Below are positions 1 through 4,561 of a stretch of 12,154 bases of DNA, piece by piece (position 1 is the first letter of the stretch; every line of letters starts with the position of its first letter). Both the position numbers and the translations under genes were made by a program. The stretch spans positions 1 through 12,154 of the forward strand of contig JAAOYD010000108.1 of the NCBI GenBank assembly GCA_018221165.1, written 5' to 3'. This DNA is from Candidatus Woesearchaeota archaeon. Its GTDB lineage: Archaea > Nanobdellota > Nanobdellia > Woesearchaeales > UBA525. A model generated the notes under the pieces. It had not been told where the DNA came from, made no database searches, and saw only the letters and a program-made list of their open reading frames with translations.

Positions 1-332
1 GCCTCGACGAGCTCGCGCTGCTTCTCCAACTCCGGATGGTCAGGAAGGTAGTGTTCAAAAATGACTCTCGCACAACTCTTTGCTTTGGTATCGAGAATCC
101 CTTTTTCCTTGTCAGGCTCGCTTGTCGCGTGATGGTCGAACCACAACGTACAACCTTCACCGTAGGGTAAGTCAACGATGACATCCCCTTTCCGAACAGG
201 ATAGGACTTCTTTTGCAGCATCCATGGCTCGGCGAACACGACATGTTCAATGTCATGCACCTGCTGGATGAGGAAGGCTGAGATGACACCATCGAAATCA
301 GTATGGGTCACGATACGCTTATAGTCAGTCAT
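1..332 (-). CDS. DHH-family phosphoesterase, N-terminal part (runs off left edge)
   Basis: Reading the minus strand from ATG at 332 gives 110 codons open to the window edge. The protein starts MTDYKRIVTHTDFDGVISAF: the HxDxDG element (H10, D12, D14) is motif I of the DHH superfamily, D54 in VIVDLP fits the next metal ligand, and FDHH at 65-68 is the signature DHH motif. These residues bind two Mn/Mg ions in phosphodiesterases such as RecJ, NrnA and pAp phosphatases. The DHHA1 substrate-binding domain would lie outside the window, so the substrate (oligonucleotide, pAp or cyclic dinucleotide) cannot be told. A TATA box (TATAAA at 362-357) lies about 27 bp before the ATG, so the message is probably leaderless. 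A GGAGGT at 14 nt is too distant to be a usual ribosome site. It is divergent from the small gene at 406. Family call is firm; exact role is open. Confidence 0.85.
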   Translation of the reverse strand, partial: MTDYKRIVTHTDFDGVISAFLIQQVHDIEHVVFAEPWMLQKKSYPVRKGDVIVDLPYGEGCTLWFDHHATSEPDKEKGILDTKAKSCARVIFEHYLPDHPELEKQRELVE

Positions 333-356
333 GCTCTTATGGATGGACCTCCGCCC

Positions 357-362
357 TTTATA
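357..362 (-). promoter_or_regulatory. TATA box of the DHH phosphoesterase gene
   Basis: The minus strand reads AAAAAGTATAAAGGG, a purine-rich BRE followed by TATAAA. Its centre is about 27 bp from the ATG at 332, the archaeal TATA-to-start-site distance, so transcription should begin at or next to the start codon. Inferred from spacing and sequence only. Confidence 0.6.
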
Positions 363-377
363 CTTTTTGGAAAAGTA
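361..377. repeat. 17-bp palindrome between two divergent promoters
   Basis: TACTTTT (361-367) and AAAAGTA (371-377) are perfect inverted repeats separated by TGG. The element sits exactly between the divergent TATA boxes and includes both BRE positions, so one bound protein could shut both promoters. Alternatively, two purine-rich BREs placed head to head could create the symmetry without any repressor. Confidence 0.55.
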
Positions 378-382
378 TTTAT
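376..382 (+). promoter_or_regulatory. TATA box of the small gene at 406
   Basis: TATTTAT is preceded by the purine-rich GGAAAAG as a BRE. Its centre is 27 bp from the ATG at 406 and no Shine-Dalgarno lies before that ATG, so a leaderless transcript is expected. Confidence 0.55.
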
Positions 383-405
383 CTGACCACTTCTTAGAAT
401 AGTCT

Positions 406-681
406 ATGAGTATCGAAGGCAACCTCCACGGCTACATCATCCGCGCAGTTAACATCTTGAAGGACGCGAAGCTCCGCATCGAAGAGGAACGCACTCCTGA
501 GCTCTCGCTTGAATCAAGTTGGGAATACAAGCTGCACGCTGACATCTGTAACGCCCTCCTTCTTCTTAATGGAATAGAGGATCTCAATGATGAAGAAATA
601 GTACTCCTCCAAGACATCTTGAAAGAACAGCATGAGGAAGATGCAGAACTCGGTAAACTCCTCTTGGAGAATAATGGCTAG
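406..681 (+). CDS. small acidic protein of unknown function (91 aa)
   Basis: I do not recognise this family. The product is soluble, rich in Glu, Asp and Leu, has one cysteine (in DICNALL), and looks fully helical with amphipathic stretches such as LNDEEIVLLQDILKEQ near residues 60-75. There is no signal peptide or membrane segment. The ATG at 406 is chosen because a TATA box lies 27 bp upstream, matching a leaderless start, as in its divergent neighbour. The gene is transcribed away from the DHH phosphoesterase and shares its promoter region, so co-regulation is possible. Its TAG stop (679-681) overlaps the stop of the convergent phosphomannomutase gene. A long antisense frame exists across it but has no promoter or ribosome site of its own. 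Real-gene confidence rests on promoter spacing and neat packing. Confidence 0.7.
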   Translation: MSIEGNLHGYIIRAVNILKDAKLRIEEERTPELSLESSWEYKLHADICNALLLLNGIEDLNDEEIVLLQDILKEQHEEDAELGKLLLENNG

Positions 682-2030
682 CTGCGCACCAGCGCAAGTA
701 ACTCGTCACGCTTCGTTTCCATCTCTGATTGCGTGTCAGCCTCGACGATGAGTCGCACAACTGGTTCGGTGTTGCTCTTCCTGACAGAGAACCACCAGGT
801 CGGGAACTCGATACGGATACCATCTATCCGCATAACGTCAGCGTCGGGAAGTGACGCGTACTTCTCTTCTATTTTGACGAGTGTCGCGTCAGCGTCAGCG
901 ACTTTGTTGTTAATTTCGCCGCTGAATGCGTACTTTTGTAGTGGCTTCACTAATTCACTCAAGGTCTTACCAGTCTCTTCAATAAGATTGAGTACTTGGA
1001 AAAGCATGTACATGGTGTTCTCGTTGTAGCCTGTGTCTCGCGGGAAGAAATGGCCGCTGATTTCGCCGCCGATAACAGCGTTTCGTTCTTTCGCCATCGG
1101 TTTGATGTTCGCGTAACCTACGGGACTGAGAACAACTGTACCGCCACGCTCCTCGACGAGCTCCTTGACCGAGCGGCTGAAGCGCAAATCCTGGATAACT
1201 GTCGCTTTATCTTCGTTTTTGAGGAGTTCTTTTGCAACAAGGCCGAAGGCGAGATCGCTTGTGAAGTGCTCTCCGTGCTCGTCGATGAAGACGCAGCGAT
1301 CCCCGTCGCCATCGAGGGCTAAACCGAGTGTCACTCCCTCAGTTTCCTTGACGACTTTCTTGAGTTCCTTGAGTGTCTCGAGATTGAGCGGGTTCGCTTC
1401 GTGGTTCGGGAAGGTCCCATCCAGCTCGAAATAAAGCTGCTTGATTGTAATACCTTTCTCCTTGAGCATTGGAACCATCTTGCTATAGGTGAAGCCACCC
1501 ATTCCATTCCCAGCGTCGATTACGACAGTGTGGGGCTTTGTGGTCTTGAGGAAGCTGAGGCTCCACGTCAGGAACTCGTCGAGAAAATCATGTTCTTCTA
1601 CTCTTGTGTCTCCACCAGCAGGTTTAGGAAGACCATCAGCGATGAGCTTCTCCATCTTGTCGATGCCGGTTGCGAAGCTGAAGGGCATGCCTTCCTTCAT
1701 GAACTTGAAGCCATTGTATTCTGGCGGATTATGCGATGCGGTAATCATGATGCCAGCGTCGTATTTTCGCGCGGCGAAATAGAAGAGCGGCGTGCTCACC
1801 AGTCCAGCGTCAATCACGTTGACACCTTCGTCAGTTAAGCCCTTGATGACTTGTGCAGTGTATGGTGTTGAGGTTGGGCGCATGTCGTGCCCGACGAGCA
1901 GGGTTTTTCCCTTTGCTTTTGTTACAATGGCAAATGCGCGTCCGATAGCGTAGGCCAGTTCTTCGTTCAGGTCCTTGTCAACGACGCCTCTGATGTCATA
2001 GGTCTTGTATATTCCTGCGATGTTCCTCAC
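678..2030 (-). CDS. manB: phosphomannomutase / phosphoglucomutase (alpha-D-phosphohexomutase)
   Basis: This enzyme interconverts mannose 6-phosphate and mannose 1-phosphate (often also glucose phosphates) through a phosphoserine. All four family landmarks are visible in 450 residues, the usual length: YDIRG near the N-terminus (11-15), the catalytic serine loop TASHNP (97-102, Ser99), the Mg-binding loop DGDGDR (240-245), the sugar-specificity loop GEISGH (322-327) and the phosphate-binding SVRKSNTEP (415-423). The GEISGH loop is the form usual in PMM/PGM enzymes. The start is GTG at 2030, three bases after the stop of the upstream cupin gene (TAA AGG GTG), and no other in-frame start is close, so translation is probably coupled to the cupin. 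It is the last gene of the sugar-nucleotide operon. The stop codon TAG shares the four bases CTAG with the stop of the convergent small gene. Choice between mannose and glucose cannot be settled by sequence alone; the operon favours mannose. Confidence 0.95.
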   Translation of the reverse strand: MRNIAGIYKTYDIRGVVDKDLNEELAYAIGRAFAIVTKAKGKTLLVGHDMRPTSTPYTAQVIKGLTDEGVNVIDAGLVSTPLFYFAARKYDAGIMITASHNPPEYNGFKFMKEGMPFSFATGIDKMEKLIADGLPKPAGGDTRVEEHDFLDEFLTWSLSFLKTTKPHTVVIDAGNGMGGFTYSKMVPMLKEKGITIKQLYFELDGTFPNHEANPLNLETLKELKKVVKETEGVTLGLALDGDGDRCVFIDEHGEHFTSDLAFGLVAKELLKNEDKATVIQDLRFSRSVKELVEERGGTVVLSPVGYANIKPMAKERNAVIGGEISGHFFPRDTGYNENTMYMLFQVLNLIEETGKTLSELVKPLQKYAFSGEINNKVADADATLVKIEEKYASLPDADVMRIDGIRIEFPTWWFSVRKSNTEPVVRLIVEADTQSEMETKRDELLALVRS

Positions 2031-2033
2031 CCT

Positions 2034-2426
2034 TTATGGTTTGTTCGTGCCTTCGCGGCTGTAATCGTCTGCCAGTCTGACAACGTCAAGAAGTTCTGAC
2101 GTGCCAACTTCGACGAGTGTTGAGTCTTCAAGTGCTTCTACTCGATGGATAGTTCCTGGAGTAATATGGACTGTCTCGCCAATATTAAAAATACTTTCTT
2201 CTAATTTATCAGGATTTTCTTTTTTTCCTAATATGAGTTTCATCTTTCCTTTCAAGAGGTGGAAAGTCTCATCCTTCATATCATGATACTGCAGACTGTA
2301 TCTGTGGCCTTTGTTGAAAACAAGAAACTTAAACGCCCACTTATCAGAAATGTGGATGTAGTCCTCGCGCCCCCAGGGCTTGGGGACAGTCTTCATTGGC
2401 ACACTCGCCTCTTCTCGGAGCGTCAT
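2034..2426 (-). CDS. type II phosphomannose-isomerase-like cupin
   Basis: A 130-residue single-domain cupin corresponding to the C-terminal half of bacterial bifunctional ManC/AlgA, which converts fructose 6-phosphate to mannose 6-phosphate. Visible motifs: KPWGRED near 16-22, the metal-binding SLQYHDMKDE (44-53, ligands Q46, H48, E53), the second metal motif TPGTIHRVEA (89-98, H94), and the C-terminal VRLADDYSR (116-124) matching the family's VRLEDDYGR. The start is set at ATG 2426, four bases after the stop of the upstream nucleotidyltransferase; ATG 2396 (Met11), with GAGG 11 nt upstream, is an alternative that would still keep every motif. Extending further upstream would run into the previous gene. 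Position between nucleotidyltransferase and phosphomannomutase supports a role in making GDP-mannose. It could instead be a mannose-1-phosphate guanylyltransferase partner without isomerase activity. Confidence 0.88.
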   Translation of the reverse strand: MTLREEASVPMKTVPKPWGREDYIHISDKWAFKFLVFNKGHRYSLQYHDMKDETFHLLKGKMKLILGKKENPDKLEESIFNIGETVHITPGTIHRVEALEDSTLVEVGTSELLDVVRLADDYSREGTNKP

Positions 2427-2430
2427 GGTC

Positions 2431-3279
2431 TTACGCCTTGTAGCCTTCCCATTCCTTCTCGATGCGGGGTAGCCATTCAGGACTTTCAGGTACAAACCAC
2501 TGGCCAGCGAATGGATAGCCGTAGAGCTTTCCATCACGCGCTAGCTTCGGGAAGACATCCGTTTCAATCATGGCGTATCCGCTCGGGATGATATCGATGA
2601 TACTTGGTTCGAAGATGTACATGCCGGCATTAATGAGCTTGCTTGGGGCTGTGCCTGCACTGGGCTTTTCAACGAAGCGAATGATGCGGTTCCCGTCGAG
2701 CATGGCAACGCCAAATAGTGATGGGTCCTTTACGGTTGTGAGTGCGATTGTTGCTGCAGCCTCATTCTTCAGGTGCTCTTTGTAGAGCATTTCTAGATTG
2801 ATGTCCTTCAACTCGTCAGCGTTGAGGACGAGGAAGCTGCCGTCCTGCAAGTACTCTTTCGCTTTTCGGATAGGGCCTGCGGTGCCGAGCGGTTTCTCAG
2901 GGTTTTCATCGATGTAGGTAATGTTCACACCGAGAAGGCCGCCATCGCCGAGCTTCTCCTTGATTTGTTCCTTGAGGTAACCAATGCTAAGAATGATATC
3001 TCGTACGCCGAAGCGTTTGAGCAGTTGAATGTTGTGCTCGAGGAATGAAGCTCCTTGAATCTCGAGGAGGGGCTTTGGCGTATTCTTGGTAAGTGGGAGC
3101 ATGCGCGATCCCTTACCACCAGCGAGGATAAGCGCCTTTGTTGGTACCCGACCCTGGAGCGCACGTCGCAGATAGAGCTCGACTGCGTGACTCCTGTTCT
3201 TGATGGTCATCCCGTCGACCGAGCCGTCTATCTGTGCAAGAAGATTCTTCTCTATAGTCAGTGTCACACGTTCTTTCAT
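2431..3279 (-). CDS. sugar-1-phosphate nucleotidyltransferase with N-terminal ribbon-helix-helix domain (mannose-1-phosphate guanylyltransferase-like)
   Basis: Two parts are visible in 282 residues. Residues 1-42 form a ribbon-helix-helix (MetJ/Arc, CopG-like) unit: a short strand RVTLTIEKNL, then two helices with an NRSHAVELYLRRAL segment. Residues 47-282 are a nucleotidyltransferase: LAGGKGSRMLPLTKNTPKP (52-70), GTAGP (132-136), LNADE (152-156, metal ligand D155), FVEKP (202-206) and INAGMYIF (216-223). It should join mannose 1-phosphate (or another hexose 1-phosphate) to a nucleotide, probably GTP given the neighbours. Odd point: the usual WxDIGTP motif near the C-terminus reads WFVPESP (261-267), so the second metal-binding aspartate is missing. 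The start at ATG 3279 has GAGGG eight bases upstream. First gene of the operon; the RHH part may bind the repeats just upstream of its own promoter. Nucleotide and sugar specificity are inferred from context. Confidence 0.9.
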   Translation of the reverse strand: MKERVTLTIEKNLLAQIDGSVDGMTIKNRSHAVELYLRRALQGRVPTKALILAGGKGSRMLPLTKNTPKPLLEIQGASFLEHNIQLLKRFGVRDIILSIGYLKEQIKEKLGDGGLLGVNITYIDENPEKPLGTAGPIRKAKEYLQDGSFLVLNADELKDINLEMLYKEHLKNEAAATIALTTVKDPSLFGVAMLDGNRIIRFVEKPSAGTAPSKLINAGMYIFEPSIIDIIPSGYAMIETDVFPKLARDGKLYGYPFAGQWFVPESPEWLPRIEKEWEGYKA

Positions 3280-3286
3280 ATAAGAT

Positions 3287-3291
3287 CCCTC
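3287..3291 (-). promoter_or_regulatory. ribosome binding site of the RHH-nucleotidyltransferase gene
   Basis: GAGGG on the minus strand ends eight... bases before the ATG at 3279 (7-8 nt spacing), supporting that start and the inclusion of the RHH domain in the protein. Confidence 0.6.
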
Positions 3292-3313
3292 AGTCAGAGC
3301 GACTGGATATTCT

Positions 3314-3321
3314 TATTTAAA
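3314..3321 (-). promoter_or_regulatory. TATA box of the sugar-nucleotide operon
   Basis: The minus strand reads AACGTTTAAATAAG; TTTAAATA fits an archaeal TATA box. The expected start site, about 26 bp downstream, falls near 3291, leaving a leader of roughly 12 nt that contains the GAGGG ribosome site. The BRE position overlaps the palindrome at 3321-3334. Confidence 0.55.
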
Positions 3322-3350
3322 CGTTTCGAAACGTATGAGAACGTATGAGA
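3321..3350. repeat. 14-bp palindrome plus exact 10-bp tandem repeats, candidate RHH operator
   Basis: ACGTTTCGAAACGT (3321-3334) is a perfect palindrome. From its second half run two identical adjacent decamers, ACGTATGAGA at 3331-3340 and 3341-3350. ACGT therefore recurs at 3321, 3331 and 3341, exactly one helical turn apart. The array covers the BRE and upstream flank of the operon promoter. Ribbon-helix-helix proteins typically bind cooperatively to such short repeats, and the first operon gene encodes an RHH domain, so autoregulation is a reasonable inference. Confidence 0.65.
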
Positions 3351-3352
3351 AT

Positions 3353-3377
3353 CTATCAAAAGATGTTTTCTTGATAG
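3353..3377. repeat. 7-bp inverted repeat upstream of the sepF promoter
   Basis: CTATCAA (3353-3359) and TTGATAG (3371-3377) are perfect inverted repeats with an 11-bp spacer that itself contains AA and TTTT continuing the symmetry with one bulged base. It ends about 20 bp upstream of the sepF TATA box. It may be an operator; no protein can be assigned. Confidence 0.4.
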
Positions 3378-3397
3378 TGGTGGCTCGGAGCGCAACA

Positions 3398-3405
3398 TTT
3401 ATATA
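3398..3405 (+). promoter_or_regulatory. TATA box of sepF
   Basis: TTTATATA, preceded by GCAACA. The expected start site near 3428 gives a leader of about 24 nt carrying the GGAGGG ribosome site at 3439-3444, seven bases before the ATG at 3452. Confidence 0.65.
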
Positions 3406-3451
3406 CCCCTGGGGCGTGAGTTCACATCAGTTACACACGGAGGGATATCCA

Positions 3452-3844
3452 ATGAAGCGCCTCTTTTCACTCAAGCGGGTCACCCGCACCAACTACGACG
3501 ATGACGACATGGTCGAAGGCCAAGACGAATACGTCGAACTCAACACCGACGCCGGCTTTGACGCCAAAAGCAGCAAGGTTATGGTGCGCAGCTTCTCACT
3601 TGAGGACTTCAGCGACATCAAACCTGTTCTGGACGTGCTCAGAGAAGGCTACACCGTCTGCCTTGTGAACATCAAGCCGCTCAAAGAGAAGGACTTGGTC
3701 GAGCTCAAGCGAGCTATCAACAAGCTCAAGAAAACGACGGAAGCACTCGACGGCGACATCGCAGGATTCGGCGACGATTACATCGTGTTGACACCCAGCT
3801 TCGCGGAAATCTATCGCGCAGCCGGCACTGAAGACCTAGAATAA
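3452..3844 (+). CDS. sepF: SepF-like cell division protein
   Basis: SepF anchors FtsZ to the membrane at the division site in FtsZ-bearing archaea that lack FtsA. The 130-residue product has the family's layout: a short basic amphipathic N-terminus (MKRLFSLKRVTR) that can insert in the membrane, an acidic flexible linker (about 15-40), and the SepF core (42-120) with KVMVRSFSLEDF, VLREGYTVCLVNI and the hallmark ALDGDIAGFGDDYIVLTP (98-115). The start at 3452 is fixed by GGAGGG seven bases upstream and a TATA box at the right distance; an in-frame upstream extension from 3335 would cross the promoter and is rejected. It is transcribed alone from its own promoter, divergent from the sugar-nucleotide operon and followed by a pyrimidine-rich tract typical of archaeal termination. 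Confidence 0.93.
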   Translation: MKRLFSLKRVTRTNYDDDDMVEGQDEYVELNTDAGFDAKSSKVMVRSFSLEDFSDIKPVLDVLREGYTVCLVNIKPLKEKDLVELKRAINKLKKTTEALDGDIAGFGDDYIVLTPSFAEIYRAAGTEDLE

Positions 3845-3848
3845 ACCC

Positions 3849-3873
3849 TTTCCCTTTCTTTAGCTTTATTTTC
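3849..3873 (+). terminator. pyrimidine/T-rich termination tract after sepF
   Basis: Starting within eight bases of the sepF stop is a run of T-rich clusters (TTTCCCTTTCTTTAGCTTTA and on to TTTTCC). Archaeal RNA polymerase ends transcription at such oligo-T tracts without a hairpin. Confidence 0.5.
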
Positions 3874-3909
3874 CTCATCTTGCTCGTATAGGTTGCCATC
3901 CGAAAATGC

Positions 3910-3917
3910 TTATAAAT
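3910..3917 (+). promoter_or_regulatory. TATA box of the ZPR1 gene
   Basis: TTATAAAT with upstream CGAAAATGC as BRE. The centre lies about 25 bp before the ATG at 3939, so the message is probably leaderless; the AAGGA just before the ATG is too close for a normal ribosome site. Confidence 0.6.
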
Positions 3918-3938
3918 GGTGTTTCTGATTGAAGGACC

Positions 3939-4472
3939 ATGTCAGAAGAGACCGACTACGAACAGGTGACTGGTGAGACGTGCCCAATTTGTAGCGAGAA
4001 GACATTGACCTTGATGGAAACACGCAAGGAAGTGCCCTACTTCGGCATGTGCTACCTCTTCAGTATGGATTGCTCAAGCTGCAACTATCACAAAGCTGAC
4101 CTCGAGGCAGAAGAAACCCACGACCCAGCCAAGTATAGCTTCATAATCGAAAGTGAAGAAGATCTCAAAGTGCGCGTCATCAAAAGTTCGAACGCCACAG
4201 TAAAAATCGGCACTGTGGGGAGTATGGAACCTGGTGAGGCTGCAAACGGCTACATCACCAATGTTGAAGGTTTGCTGAACCGAATCAAGACGCAGGTCGA
4301 ACACTTGAAGGCAGTGGCTGGAGACGAAGGAGACAAGGCCTCTGTCAAGAAAGCCAAGAACCACCTCAAGAAGTTGCAACGAGCGCTCTGGGGACAAGAA
4401 CCCATGAAGATTATCTTGAATGACCCGACGGGGAACTCTGCGATTATCAGTCCGAAAGCAGAGAAGAAGTAA
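3939..4472 (+). CDS. archaeal ZPR1-type zinc finger protein
   Basis: The 177-residue product has the ZPR1 zinc finger: C15-X2-C18, then 26 residues, then C45-X2-C48 (CPIC ... CSSC). The intervening segment with EVPYFG and the following CNYHKADLE match the family, in which the two CX2C pairs bind one zinc. The C-terminal half carries the family's closing motif, here IILNDPTGNSAII (158-170). Eukaryotic ZPR1 is a chaperone for translation factor eEF1A and has two such modules; archaeal forms have one, as here. A binding role toward aEF1A is an inference from the eukaryotic family. The gene has its own TATA box and looks leaderless. It follows sepF but is probably a separate transcription unit. 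Confidence 0.93.
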   Translation: MSEETDYEQVTGETCPICSEKTLTLMETRKEVPYFGMCYLFSMDCSSCNYHKADLEAEETHDPAKYSFIIESEEDLKVRVIKSSNATVKIGTVGSMEPGEAANGYITNVEGLLNRIKTQVEHLKAVAGDEGDKASVKKAKNHLKKLQRALWGQEPMKIILNDPTGNSAIISPKAEKK

Positions 4473-4506
4473 ATTAAATTCTTTATCTACTCCAGAGTGG
4501 AAATCA

Positions 4507-4513
4507 TTTTAAA
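4507..4513 (+). promoter_or_regulatory. TATA-like box of the PIN-PhoH operon
   Basis: TTTTAAA, the best A/T box upstream of the operon. Expected transcription start is near 4536, leaving about 16 nt of leader before the GTG at 4552, or coinciding with the ATG of the short leader frame at 4535. Confidence 0.45.
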
Positions 4514-4534
4514 CCCTAGAGTACAACTTCTTGC

Positions 4535-4561
4535 ATGGGGGTGTTTCGTAGGTGGTTGTAA
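4535..4561 (+). other. 8-codon leader frame overlapping the PIN-PhoH start
   Basis: ATG at 4535 opens a short frame, MGVFRRWL then TAA, in a different frame from the GTG at 4552, which it overlaps. The ATG is 25 bp from the TATA centre, so it could be read as a leaderless start. It may act as a translational leader, or be the true N-terminus separated from the main frame by a frameshift, or be chance. Confidence 0.3.

Noticed and set aside
996..1838. Long plus-strand frames opposite the phosphomannomutase gene
   Set aside because: They are antisense to an enzyme with all motifs intact and have no promoter, ribosome site or recognisable protein character.
2427..2537. Upstream extension of the cupin gene by 37 residues
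   Set aside because: It would overlap the end of the nucleotidyltransferase gene and adds no cupin sequence; the ATG four bases after the previous stop is sufficient.
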